A stretch of DNA of 64,000 nucleotides from Sphingobacteriaceae bacterium (GCA_017745075.1 JAGIAD010000002.1:62001-126000); one strand, 5' to 3'; positions 37,823-46,736 are shown, counted from the first letter of the stretch. The notes: generated by a model from the letters alone, not told the origin. Numbers and translations are program-made.

Positions 37823-37987
37823 CTATTCATCTGTTCCCTCTCCATCAATCTCATCATCGAAAAGAACCCTCATGCCGGGTGTTACAACGTCATCCTGCTG
37901 CCCATTTCTAAGCGACCACACAAATGCAGCTAAAAAAATCAGTGCCATTACAACACTGCATCCGATTAAAAAATAAAGGATGTTCAT
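37823..37987 (-). CDS. ccoS: cbb3 oxidase maturation protein CcoS
   Basis: Direct translation gives a 54-residue protein: an N-terminal membrane helix (MNILYFLIGCSVVMALIFLA), then WSLRNGQQDD and the acidic block VLFDDEIDGEGTDE. This is the CcoS pattern; the protein is needed to insert cofactors into cbb3 oxidase. The ATG overlaps the ccoI stop as ATGA. It is the last gene of the hemN-ccoI-ccoS run. Confidence 0.93.
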   Translation of the reverse strand: MNILYFLIGCSVVMALIFLAAFVWSLRNGQQDDVVTPGMRVLFDDEIDGEGTDE

Positions 37988-40365
37988 AGCAGGTTATTTT
38001 TACGTGCAAAAAATCTGGTGGCTATCGAGGTAAAGCTGATAATAGTGATTGTGCTGATTGGCATCAGGACGGCCGCAACAAGCGGATAAAGGGTTCCCTG
38101 GACGGCGTAATATAAACCGATACAGTTGTAGGCAATGGCAATGCCAAAGCTAATGCTAATGATTTTTAACCCATCTTTACTCAACTGGTGGAAGTTGGGC
38201 AGGTAGGTAAGCGAATCTCCTTTCAGTATCGCATCGCAACCGGGTGTGAAATTATTGATGTTATCTGTGATCGCAATTCCAAAATTGCTCTGTTTTAATG
38301 CCCCTGCATCGTTGAGGCCATCGCCGATCATCATCACTTTTTCACCATTTTTCTGTTTCGTCAAAATGGCTTTAAGTTTATCATGTGGACTTTGCTCAAA
38401 GTTAATACCGGCTTTTTTCTGAAAGATTTTTTTCAGCATTTCCTGATCATTTGCTGTATCTCCTGATAGCACAGTTAATATAAAATTATGCTGAAGTGTC
38501 GAAACCAGCTCCTTCAATCCTTCACGCCATTGTTGTTCGATTATAAAAGTCCCCTTATAGGCGGTATCAATTACAATATGTACGCCGCTTTGTTGATCGC
38601 CTTTGAGATCAAAAGGAAGTATAGACTTGTTGCCGGCATACACCATCCGGTTGCACACCTGACCGCTGATACCTTTACCTGGTATCTCTTTATATTTTGA
38701 AATCGGATAGGAGCTGCCATACCCCAGGCTTTTAAGTATCTGCCTGCTCAGCGGGTGGGAAGAATTTGTTAAAAGTGAGGCCACAAGTTTATGATCTTCA
38801 TCACCCAGCGTACCGGTGAATGTGAGCTTTGCCTGCTCTGTTGTTGTCAATGTTCCTGTTTTATCAAAAACAATAGAATTGCACGAGGCCATGTCTTCTA
38901 CTACATCCGTGTTTTTTACATAAAAACCTTTTTTATCAAATACGGATAAAATAGCCGATAAAGTGAAGGGAGTACTGAGCGTAAGCACACAGGGGCAAGC
39001 CACAATGATTACGGCTGTAAATGCGGCCCATGCTTTGTTACTGTTACCGTAGCTGAGCCAATAACCCATTGCTGAAAAAGCAATTACAAATACAGCAATG
39101 GTAAAATATTTGGCCACCCTGTCGTTAAAATGGTGTTTGGCATCATGGCTATAGTGTTCCTTGTTCCACAATCCTGTAAGGTAGCTTTGCGATGGTAATT
39201 TTACTACTTCGAGCTCGATTCCTTCTCCCATCTGCCTGCCGCCCGCATAGGCAATTTCTCCGAGCACCTTTTCTTGTGGTTCGGTTTCACCGGTAACAAA
39301 ACTCATGTCGAGCCATGCACTGCCTTTCATCAATATCGAGTCTGCGGGTATCAGTTCACCATTTCGTATCCAAAGCCGGTCACCAATTAATAGTTCATTG
39401 ATGGCTTTCGGTGTCTGTCTTCCTCCGATAAGGGTGGTAACAGCAATTGGAAAATAGGAACGATAATCCCGGTCGAATGAGATATGATGATAGGTTCGTT
39501 GTTTAACCCATTTGCCCATTAAAAGCAGGAATACGAGTCCGGTTAAGGTATCTGCAAAGCCAGGGCCAGAGTTGAATACTACAGCATAAGTGGTACGAAG
39601 GAAGAGAACAACAATGATCAATGCAAGTGGCGTATCCAAATTAACATGTTTATGCTTCAGGCTATTCCAGGCTGATACAAAATATTCGCGGCCGCAATAA
39701 AAAACTACCGGAATAGAGAGGGTAAGATTCAACCAACCGAATAAGGTCTGAAACTGGCTTTCCAAGCTAGAAAGACCAAAATATTCCGGAAAGCTGAAAA
39801 GCATTACATTGCCCATGCAGAAGCCGGCAACTGCAATTTTTAAGATGAGGCTTTTGTTTACCGAATGGCTTTTCTCCTTAACAACATCCTGTAGGTTAAT
39901 AGCGGGTTCATATCCAATCTCCACTAAAGTCTCAACAAGGCGCCTTAAGCTTATTTCTTTATTTTGGTAACTTATGGAAACCAGTTTCTTCAGAAAGTCG
40001 ATCCTGGAATTATAGATTGCCGGGTTAATCTTATACAGGTGTTCCAAAAGCCAGATGCAGGAACTACAGTGTATAGCTGGGATGTAAAATGTCACAATCG
40101 TACTTTTATCATCCTGATAATCGATCAGTTGTTTGATTATAGTGGGTTCATCGAGGTATTCGAAATAGGCATTTGATACCGATCTTTTGCCGGGAGCAGG
40201 ATTGTACGAGTAATAGGCGCAAAGGTTGTTCGATGATAAGATCTGGTATACCCCAAGGCAGCCCGTGCAGCAAAAATGTTTGTCGTCTAAAATACGGTCT
40301 GTTCCGGCGATCTCTTCACCGCAATGGTAGCAAATGCTGATATCCAGAATTTTTTGCGTTCTCAT
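37984..40365 (-). CDS. ccoI: Copper P-type ATPase for cbb3 assembly (CcoI/FixI)
   Basis: The P1B-type ATPase (793 residues from the ATG at 40365) supplies copper to the oxidase. It starts with a Cys-rich region (CYHCGEEIAG, FCCTGCLGVYQIL), has a metal-binding motif HCSSCIWLLEHL, the membrane CPC motif in VACPCVLTLSTPF, the phosphorylation site DKTGTLT and GDGLNDAGAL. I chose 40365 because the longer frame would overlap hemN by 46 bp and starts inside it. Its stop overlaps ccoS. Confidence 0.95.
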   Translation of the reverse strand: MRTQKILDISICYHCGEEIAGTDRILDDKHFCCTGCLGVYQILSSNNLCAYYSYNPAPGKRSVSNAYFEYLDEPTIIKQLIDYQDDKSTIVTFYIPAIHCSSCIWLLEHLYKINPAIYNSRIDFLKKLVSISYQNKEISLRRLVETLVEIGYEPAINLQDVVKEKSHSVNKSLILKIAVAGFCMGNVMLFSFPEYFGLSSLESQFQTLFGWLNLTLSIPVVFYCGREYFVSAWNSLKHKHVNLDTPLALIIVVLFLRTTYAVVFNSGPGFADTLTGLVFLLLMGKWVKQRTYHHISFDRDYRSYFPIAVTTLIGGRQTPKAINELLIGDRLWIRNGELIPADSILMKGSAWLDMSFVTGETEPQEKVLGEIAYAGGRQMGEGIELEVVKLPSQSYLTGLWNKEHYSHDAKHHFNDRVAKYFTIAVFVIAFSAMGYWLSYGNSNKAWAAFTAVIIVACPCVLTLSTPFTLSAILSVFDKKGFYVKNTDVVEDMASCNSIVFDKTGTLTTTEQAKLTFTGTLGDEDHKLVASLLTNSSHPLSRQILKSLGYGSSYPISKYKEIPGKGISGQVCNRMVYAGNKSILPFDLKGDQQSGVHIVIDTAYKGTFIIEQQWREGLKELVSTLQHNFILTVLSGDTANDQEMLKKIFQKKAGINFEQSPHDKLKAILTKQKNGEKVMMIGDGLNDAGALKQSNFGIAITDNINNFTPGCDAILKGDSLTYLPNFHQLSKDGLKIISISFGIAIAYNCIGLYYAVQGTLYPLVAAVLMPISTITIISFTSIATRFFARKNNLL

Positions 40366-40367
40366 TG

Positions 40368-41708
40368 TTATACGGATTGACTGAATAAAGTTGTGCCTGG
40401 CTCTTTTTGCCATAGGCGTTCATCAAAAGCCATACACACATTCCTTAAAAAGGCTCTGCCATCTTTGGTAATCTGCAATTGTAGACCATTAATTTCAATC
40501 AAATGATCTTCCAGCATAGAGGCTAATCGTTCATAAATTAACCCGGGTATAGCGGTGGTAAAGCACGTAACACCTTTGCACATCAGGTTTAGTATATGTT
40601 CGCGTACATATAAGTCTCTGTCACTGGAAATATGCCCCCTAAAAGTTGGAAGTTCCCCATTATTCACTTTTTCCAGGTATTCTTCCACCGTTTTGCTGTT
40701 CTGGGCAAAGGCTGTTTTACAGTCGCTGATTGCTGAAACGCCTAAGCCAATCAGTACTTCGGTGCGTTTGTCTGTATAGCCCATAAAATTACGATGGAGC
40801 TGGTAACTTTCACTCGCTTTGAAAAGACTGTCTTTCTTTAAAGCAAAGTGGTCCATGCCAATTTCATGATAGCCCGCATTTAGCAATATTTTCCTGCCTT
40901 GCTGATAAAGTGCAAATTTTTCCTCTCCGTGCGGAATGTCTTTTTCGGAATAATGCCGCTGTCCTGGCTTCATCCACGGAACGTGCGCATATCCGTAAAA
41001 TGCAATACGTTCAGGCCGCATGGCGAGTACTTCATTAAACGTTTGGGCTAAGCCACCATGAGTTTGTCCCGGAAGACCGTAAATAAGATCGAAGTTGATT
41101 GACTCATAACCGATCTCTCTGGCCTCGGTCACGATCCTGAATACCTGTTCGGGAGTTTGGAACCGGTTGATCATCATCTGTACCTTTGGGTCAAAATCCT
41201 GTATACCCAGGCTCATCCGTTTAAAGCCCAAACGGGAGAGAACTGTCAGATGTTCGAAAGTCGTATTGTCTGGGTGCGCCTCAAACGAACAGGTGCTCTC
41301 ATTGTCTAATTCTGCTGAAATTGAACTCATCAGCCTGTGCAGATTTTCCGGACTAAAAAAAGTTGGGGTACCTCCACCCAGATGCAATTCTTTTATTTTT
41401 GGTGTTTCCCCGAGCAGATCGCAGTACATATGCCATTCTTTCAAAAGGGCTTCAACGTATGGAAGCTCAACCCCATGGTTTTTTGTGATGCGGGTGTTAC
41501 AGCCACAGTAGGTACAAAGGCTTTCGCAAAATGGGAGGTGGATATAAAGGCTTACCCCCTGATTTCGGTATTTATTGTACGCATCTGTCAAAGAAAGTCT
41601 CCACTTATCTACGTTAAATGATTTAGTTTCCCAATAAGGAACCGTTGGATAGCTGGTATAACGTGGCGCAGCTATATTATATTTTTTAAGCAAGGCTGAT
41701 GTGTCCAT
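40368..41708 (-). CDS. hemN: Oxygen-independent coproporphyrinogen III oxidase
   Basis: The 446-residue radical SAM enzyme makes protoporphyrinogen IX without oxygen. The cluster motif is C61-x3-C65-x2-C68 in LPFCESLCTYCGC, followed by LHLGGGTPTFFS and FDLIYGLPGQTH; the N-terminal RYTSYPTVPYW is typical of HemN, not HemW. It makes heme for the cbb3 oxidase at low oxygen. It starts two bases past the preceding gene. Confidence 0.96.
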   Translation of the reverse strand: MDTSALLKKYNIAAPRYTSYPTVPYWETKSFNVDKWRLSLTDAYNKYRNQGVSLYIHLPFCESLCTYCGCNTRITKNHGVELPYVEALLKEWHMYCDLLGETPKIKELHLGGGTPTFFSPENLHRLMSSISAELDNESTCSFEAHPDNTTFEHLTVLSRLGFKRMSLGIQDFDPKVQMMINRFQTPEQVFRIVTEAREIGYESINFDLIYGLPGQTHGGLAQTFNEVLAMRPERIAFYGYAHVPWMKPGQRHYSEKDIPHGEEKFALYQQGRKILLNAGYHEIGMDHFALKKDSLFKASESYQLHRNFMGYTDKRTEVLIGLGVSAISDCKTAFAQNSKTVEEYLEKVNNGELPTFRGHISSDRDLYVREHILNLMCKGVTCFTTAIPGLIYERLASMLEDHLIEINGLQLQITKDGRAFLRNVCMAFDERLWQKEPGTTLFSQSV

Positions 41709-41709
41709 A

Positions 41710-42135
41710 TCATTTTGATTCTTTTATTTTGATGGTACAATCTTTTTGGCAACAACAGGCATTGCCCACGCATTTTCCCGCTGCCCAATTGTCGAGATTG
41801 GAAATCACCTGGTGCATATTTTCCAAGGTACCGCCATCTTTGAAAGGAATGTTGGCTATTTTTATTCCTGCAGATTTTGCAGCGCCCAAATCAATATTAT
41901 CGTAACTAAATGTGGAAGTGGCAATATATTTGACCCCAAGAGATTTCAGTCCTTCAATGATCCTGGCATCCACCAGGTCCCCGTTGAAAACGATCAGCGC
42001 TTCTTTACCAGATACAAAATTCAGCGTATCTGGTGTTAGCTGATTTGCAATTACGGTAATATCATGTTTTTTATAATTAGCCAGGATAAGGCATTCTTTC
42101 TCCCTGGTATCGATGTTATAAACAATAGCTTTCAT
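41710..42135 (-). CDS. N-terminal half of a D-2-hydroxyacid dehydrogenase with a Cys-rich tail
   Basis: The 141-residue protein aligns by eye with the first part of the catalytic domain of D-lactate dehydrogenases: FNGDLVDARIIEGLKSLGVK, then YIATSTFSYDNIDLGAAKSA, then GIKIANIP. The NAD-binding domain and catalytic residues are absent. The tail CVGNACCCQKDC holds six Cys in twelve residues and could bind metal. I use the ATG at 42135; the longer frame starts with TTG. It is first of the hemN-ccoI-ccoS operon, so a role in metal or oxidase maturation is possible but unproved. Confidence 0.8.
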   Translation of the reverse strand: MKAIVYNIDTREKECLILANYKKHDITVIANQLTPDTLNFVSGKEALIVFNGDLVDARIIEGLKSLGVKYIATSTFSYDNIDLGAAKSAGIKIANIPFKDGGTLENMHQVISNLDNWAAGKCVGNACCCQKDCTIKIKESK

Positions 42136-42154
42136 ATCTAAATTTTTCTTCAAG

Positions 42155-42162
42155 CAAAACTA
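42155..42162 (-). promoter_or_regulatory. -7 box of the hemN-ccoI-ccoS operon
   Basis: TAGTTTTG on the minus strand matches TAnnTTTG exactly and lies 20 bp before the start at 42135. Confidence 0.6.
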
Positions 42163-42206
42163 TAGCATGCGATGCAGCCCATCGTGATCTTGATTAGAAG
42201 AAAAAA

Positions 42207-42218
42207 TGATATTAGTCA
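42207..42218. promoter_or_regulatory. FNR-like box upstream of the hemN operon
   Basis: TGATATTAGTCA fits TGAY-N4-RTCA. Its centre is about 50 bp from the -7 box at 42155, the same distance as at ccoNO. Confidence 0.6.
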
Positions 42219-42528
42219 GAAGTTAAGGATTCAGGCTGGATCGGTACAATTCTATTGAAAGCGATGGTAATCAGCTTGATGTGGATTGAAAATCTCAAAC
42301 TTTAAATATGATTAAAGAAGATATCGCGGTTCTCCTGATGATACAAAAGTCAATGGCGTTTACGGGCACTTAATTCACGTGCCGGATTATATATTAAGGG
42401 AACTCATGCCAATTATGATAGCTGCATCTTGATGATGTTCTTGCAGCATGACTAAAAGTGATTATGCAGTGGGGCCGGGCGGAAGAATGCTTCGGGGCTA
42501 TACCAACCGGTCGTATGGGGCAAAAAAA
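42219..42528. other. Gene-free spacer between the hemN operon and the regulator gene
   Basis: About 310 bp between the hemN operon promoter and the 3' end of the regulator gene. It has weak hairpins (GGCAC..GTGCC near 42364-42383 and GCTGC..GCAGC near 42421-42447) and no gene that can be supported. Confidence 0.55.
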
Positions 42529-43557
42529 TTATTGCTTTACATTTTTAAGCTTTTCTATCGAAAGAATTTGGATGGCGTTCCCATTCTTTTCGATAAGTTT
42601 TTCGTCTTTAAAATCAGCCAACATACGGCTAACGGTTTCGCTGGCTGTACCTACCAGGGCGGCCAGATCGTCGCGTGAAATCCTTAATGTACAGCTATCT
42701 GAATCGGGTTCTCCAAATTTGGTTGCCACCTTCACCAGTGCATCTGCGACCCGTTTACGGACTGAGAAATAGGCTAGTCTCAGCATCTGTTCTTCTTTTT
42801 CCTGAACACTTCCTGAAAGCATCCCTAAAAATGTATTGGCGATTTCCTGATGGTTGAGGAGATCATCCATGAAATCTGATTTTGCGATCAAAATCAGTTC
42901 GCTGTCACATAGCGTGGCAGCATTATCTGAATATGATGCTCCCCGGCACAGGCTCTCATAACCAAAAAAATCGCCTTCCTTATAAAGGGTAGAAGAGAGT
43001 TCACGCCCATCTTTCGCCCTTTTATAGGTTTTTACCTGACCTTTTTTAATAAAATAGAGATGTGCAGGTTCATCCAGTTCAACATAAATGATTTGTTTGC
43101 CTGCAAACGATCTGGTTTTTCCCTTTGTCCTCATTGATTCGAGTAGCGACGCACTATCTCCACCAGTAGTTTTGAAACCTATTGGTTTGGAACGTTTTTT
43201 TAGCCTGCTTTCTATTGCATTGAATAGTTCAACATCATCAAAGGGCTTGGTAAGATAATCGTCGGCACCCATTTCCATCCCCTTGCGCATATCTGCGCGT
43301 TCCGCCTTGGCCGTCATAAATATAAAAGGGATAGTTGCGGTGAGGGCATTTTTCTGCAGCAGGTACAATACGCTATAGCCATCCAGTTCAGGCATCATAA
43401 TATCGCATAAGATAATATCCGGGAGCTGCTTGGTGGCCAGCTCAACACCTATTTTGCCATTCTTTGCAGAGAATGTTTCATAACCTGCCAGAGCCAGCAT
43501 TTCTACAATACCTTCCCTGATATCGTCGCTGTCTTCAATGATCAAAGCTTTCTTCAT
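42529..43557 (-). CDS. Receiver-CRP/FNR fusion transcription regulator
   Basis: The 342-residue protein joins a response-regulator receiver (residues 1-120; phosphoacceptor Asp52 in ILCDIMMPELDG, Lys in DDYLTKPFDD) to a cyclic-nucleotide-binding-type domain (about 140-230) and a CRP/FNR helix-turn-helix. The recognition helix contains ETVSR, the FNR type of Glu-x-x-Ser-Arg that reads TGA half sites. No Cys cluster typical of oxygen-sensing FNR is present, so the signal should come by phosphorylation. It starts 6 bp after the PAS kinase and is probably its partner. Confidence 0.93.
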   Translation of the reverse strand: MKKALIIEDSDDIREGIVEMLALAGYETFSAKNGKIGVELATKQLPDIILCDIMMPELDGYSVLYLLQKNALTATIPFIFMTAKAERADMRKGMEMGADDYLTKPFDDVELFNAIESRLKKRSKPIGFKTTGGDSASLLESMRTKGKTRSFAGKQIIYVELDEPAHLYFIKKGQVKTYKRAKDGRELSSTLYKEGDFFGYESLCRGASYSDNAATLCDSELILIAKSDFMDDLLNHQEIANTFLGMLSGSVQEKEEQMLRLAYFSVRKRVADALVKVATKFGEPDSDSCTLRISRDDLAALVGTASETVSRMLADFKDEKLIEKNGNAIQILSIEKLKNVKQ

Positions 43558-43563
43558 AAGGGG

Positions 43564-44766
43564 TCAAAATTTAAAGTTAAGTTTGAAAGTAGTGCCAACA
43601 TTCTGCTCACTTTCGCAGGTACAAGTGCCATCCATCAGGCCCACATAGCGTTTCACAATATTGAGCCCAAGACCTGTGCCGGGGATATCGCCAGTATTAT
43701 GTGCCCTGAAAAACGGTTCGAAGAGGCTTTTCATTTCAGTTGAAGGAATACCAATACCATTATCTTTCACTTCTAAAATAAGCTCGTGTTCACTGACTAT
43801 ACTTTTAAATTGGATCATGGTGTCTTCTCCAGAGTATTTTATTGCATTTGAAATCAGGTTGATGATACAATTTTTCAAAAGGTTTTGGTCCAGAAATACC
43901 TTGCCAGTAGTGCCCTGGTGTTCATATACAATGGTCTGCTTCTGTTTGGTCATCAGCTGCATTTCTTCGGCAATTTCTTCCGCAAATGTGAAAATATCAA
44001 ACCATTGTGGTGTAGCCATAACTTTGCCCGCTTCCAATTTTTCGAGCGAAAGGAAATCGTTGAGTATAGTTGTTAGGTTGTTTATAGCATTCTTGATCTT
44101 TGATGTATGTTTTTCCACGCTTTCGATATCGTGTTTTTCGACATATTTATTGATCAGTGATGCCGATAGCTGGATAGCACTTAATGGTGTTCTAAACTCA
44201 TGGGAAGCCATTGAAACGAACCTGGTCTTTAATTGGTTCAGTTCTCTTTCTTTTTGAAACAGTGCGCTCATGTGTTCTTTAGCCGATTCGAGCTCATTTA
44301 TTGACTTGAGCAACTCCTGTGTGCGATCTTTGATCTTTTCCTCCAATTCTTCGGTATAACTCCTGATCTTGATCTCATCTTCTTTTTGCCTACTGAGGTC
44401 ATGGATAAATCCGGTATATATTCTCCGGTCGCTGAACTTGATCTCGCTTACGCCTAACCTGAACGGAAAAATACTACCGTCCTTACGCTGTCCGTTCACT
44501 TCCCGCCCGATTCCAATAATCTTTTGCTTTCCGGTACGCTCATAGTTTGCAAGATAGCCATCATGATGTGACCTATCCGGCTCTGGCATAAGTACGGAAA
44601 CGTTCTTGCCCAGAAGTACATCTCTGCTCGGGTAACCGAATAGTTCAAGTGCTGCAGGGTTGATATTTTCGATCAGGCCGCGGTCATCGATCGTAATGAT
44701 ACCGTCGATTGCATTTTCGATAATGGCAGCTAGTAATTTTTCTCTTTCCATTGTTGAGTATCCCAT
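43564..44766 (-). CDS. FixL-like PAS histidine kinase
   Basis: The 400-residue kinase has a PAS domain (about 10-125) that aligns by eye with the heme PAS of FixL: NVSVLMPEPDRSHHDGYL includes His68 where FixL has its proximal heme His, and IIGIGRE includes Arg88 where FixL has its oxygen-contacting Arg. A coiled coil (about 130-180) leads to the phosphoacceptor His189 in SMASHEFRTPL, then N box NLISNAIKYSG and G boxes VKDNGIGIPS and GTGLGLNIVKRY. No membrane helices. A second in-frame ATG (44751) is possible. It sits between the flavoprotein-like gene and the regulator. Confidence 0.92.
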   Translation of the reverse strand: MGYSTMEREKLLAAIIENAIDGIITIDDRGLIENINPAALELFGYPSRDVLLGKNVSVLMPEPDRSHHDGYLANYERTGKQKIIGIGREVNGQRKDGSIFPFRLGVSEIKFSDRRIYTGFIHDLSRQKEDEIKIRSYTEELEEKIKDRTQELLKSINELESAKEHMSALFQKERELNQLKTRFVSMASHEFRTPLSAIQLSASLINKYVEKHDIESVEKHTSKIKNAINNLTTILNDFLSLEKLEAGKVMATPQWFDIFTFAEEIAEEMQLMTKQKQTIVYEHQGTTGKVFLDQNLLKNCIINLISNAIKYSGEDTMIQFKSIVSEHELILEVKDNGIGIPSTEMKSLFEPFFRAHNTGDIPGTGLGLNIVKRYVGLMDGTCTCESEQNVGTTFKLNFKF

Positions 44767-44786
44767 CCAAATATAGTTTAAAAATA

Positions 44787-46565
44787 TCAGATGGATAACT
44801 GCCTCAACCTGGACTCGGCATCTAATAACGATTGGTAGAACCTGCCCTCAAAACGCTGTTCCTTCCTGGTAAATTCCCTGAAGAGAAATTTGTAATAGTC
44901 GATTCCACGGAAAAGCTCTTCTTTGAACCTGATGAGCTGGTTCCTTTTCTTTTCTGTATATCCTTCCATTAGCAGGTTGATTTCTGTAGCCAGGTAATTC
45001 ACATACAGCTCAAGCTCTTTGATGAAAAAATTTGGTCGCTTAACTTTTTCCAGAAGATCGGTCCTGCCATAAATGTGACCGATCATCTCATCCAGGGAAT
45101 AGACGCCCGAAAAGTAAGCGAGGTTTGGTCCGGGGCAGATTGCTACCGCTTTGCTTTCCTTTGGTTTAAGAATGCCAACTTTTTGATAGGCCGAACTACA
45201 TAGTCCCTCGCAGAGGCAGATCTTTTCGGTTACCTTGAGCAACTGCTTCTCGAATTCAGCAACCGGAAGTTTTTCCTTTTTTAGATGTTCTATTTTTAAC
45301 TTTTGATACGCTCTGGATGCGGTGCAGATCGGAGTCTCTGTAAATTCTGTATTGGTGCACAGGTATTTTTTTTTACATGGACTGCCAGGACGTCCTTGTG
45401 CTATTCGCATTTTACGTTCAGCCTCTATACTGCTGTTCCTGAAATTGTTGAACAGTACTCCCAATGGTGAGGCATTGCTTAGAAAAAAATCACTTTCGTC
45501 GGCGTTAGCCAACTGATTAAGCGTATCATCGTCCACATTGGTCACTTCCGGTACCAATAAAAACGGACTGCCCCATCCAGTTGAATCCAACTGGTAGTGT
45601 TTCAGCAGGAACTCGTTTTCTGCTGCTGTACCTATTCCCCCTTGAACACTGATACGATACTCCGTTAATGGAACCCTGCTGATGCCTTTTTTTTGAAGTG
45701 CTTTTGTGTACAATTCAAAAAGTTCTTCTTTCATGCGGGTTTTCATCTGCTTAAACTCTTCAAGAATCGGCCCCAATAGGTATCCATCTGTAGCAAAGGC
45801 ATGCCCTCCGCAATTTAGACCACTCTCTATCCTAAACTCGGTTGTCCATAAACCTTTTTTTGCTAAAAACTTTGCCTGGATAAAGGCCGACCTGAAATCG
45901 CTCACCTTGAGGATGATGCTTTTCTTCACGATGTTATTCTCATCTGGGTAAAAATCTTCAAAATGTTCCAGGTAACTGCATAACCTTGGGTTCATTCCGG
46001 CAGAAAGCACAACCGATGAGGTTAAGCTGCTTTCGGCAAAGCCCCTTAATGCAGCCAATGCATCGCTATTCTCATCAGCTGTATCATTTCTGTTTTCGTG
46101 TTTAATTCTATCGACTTTAGACATGATATTGACATCAATTTTTCCAAGTTCCATCCGCTTTCGCAAGATGCTTTGGAAGATTTCTTTTTTCTTCCCATCC
46201 GGATAATCCAGCATTAGCTTATATCCATGCTTTAGTTGTGAATCATCGGGTAGCAGCTCGAAGTACCTGCAAAGATCATTGCCTGCTTCAAAAGGGAGCT
46301 GTTTTAATTTCTCGAAGTCCTCCTTTATGGTTGCGTCCAGAAAATTAAGGTAGCAGTGAATTCTCTTGGCTCTGCTATTGTGGCTGTTTTTAGGAATAGG
46401 TACATAGATCATATTACGCTTTTTGGTATGATATGCTCTCATGCGTTCAATTAGTTCATCGTCTACTATAGAAACTACGGATGAGATGCCATATTTGGCA
46501 ACCTTTAAAGGAGTATCTATTGAAAAACCTAGACCAAGAACGGGAATATGAAATTTATGTGCCAT
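44787..46565 (-). CDS. Large Cys-rich protein, possibly an FMN TIM-barrel enzyme
   Basis: I do not recognise a named family with certainty. Pieces recall nitronate monooxygenase or glutamate-synthase-like barrels: the start MAHKFHIPVLGLGFSIDTPL, then LNCGGHAFATDGYLLGPI and SVQGGIGTAAENEFLL. Cys clusters follow (SPCKKKYLCTNTEF, TPICTAS, KICLCEGLCSSAYQ, AICPGPN) and could hold an iron-sulfur cluster. The ATG at 46565 gives the conserved-looking start; the longer frame adds 22 residues across the promoter. It is first gene of the kinase/regulator operon. Confidence 0.8.
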   Translation of the reverse strand: MAHKFHIPVLGLGFSIDTPLKVAKYGISSVVSIVDDELIERMRAYHTKKRNMIYVPIPKNSHNSRAKRIHCYLNFLDATIKEDFEKLKQLPFEAGNDLCRYFELLPDDSQLKHGYKLMLDYPDGKKKEIFQSILRKRMELGKIDVNIMSKVDRIKHENRNDTADENSDALAALRGFAESSLTSSVVLSAGMNPRLCSYLEHFEDFYPDENNIVKKSIILKVSDFRSAFIQAKFLAKKGLWTTEFRIESGLNCGGHAFATDGYLLGPILEEFKQMKTRMKEELFELYTKALQKKGISRVPLTEYRISVQGGIGTAAENEFLLKHYQLDSTGWGSPFLLVPEVTNVDDDTLNQLANADESDFFLSNASPLGVLFNNFRNSSIEAERKMRIAQGRPGSPCKKKYLCTNTEFTETPICTASRAYQKLKIEHLKKEKLPVAEFEKQLLKVTEKICLCEGLCSSAYQKVGILKPKESKAVAICPGPNLAYFSGVYSLDEMIGHIYGRTDLLEKVKRPNFFIKELELYVNYLATEINLLMEGYTEKKRNQLIRFKEELFRGIDYYKFLFREFTRKEQRFEGRFYQSLLDAESRLRQLSI

Positions 46566-46587
46566 GCATTTGAATAATTGTATCGTC

Positions 46588-46595
46588 CAAAAATA
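46588..46595 (-). promoter_or_regulatory. -7 box of the regulator operon
   Basis: TATTTTTG on the minus strand matches TAnnTTTG exactly and lies 22 bp before the start codon at 46565. This position argues against the longer start. Confidence 0.6.
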
Positions 46596-46640
46596 TCCTG
46601 ATGTCGCCATTATGATTAATACCACCATCATCTAAAAAAA

Positions 46641-46652
46641 TGATCCCGATCA
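46641..46652. promoter_or_regulatory. FNR-like box upstream of the regulator operon
   Basis: TGATCCCGATCA is a perfect TGAT-N4-ATCA palindrome. Its centre is about 51 bp from the -7 box at 46588, as for ccoNO and the hemN operon, which suggests autoregulation. Confidence 0.65.
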
Positions 46653-46724
46653 CATTTTTCTTAAATGATTTAAAATAAGGTGTTTATAGTGGGTTTTCGA
46701 TTTGTGTCATATCATTTTTAGATA

Positions 46725-46736
46725 TGACCGGCATCA
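46725..46736. promoter_or_regulatory. FNR-like box upstream of L,D-transpeptidase 1
   Basis: TGACCGGCATCA (TGATGCCGGTCA on the other strand) fits the TGAY-N4-RTCA pattern and lies 51 bp before the start at 46788. The -7 box here is only approximate (TACATTGT, 46766-46773). Confidence 0.55.
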
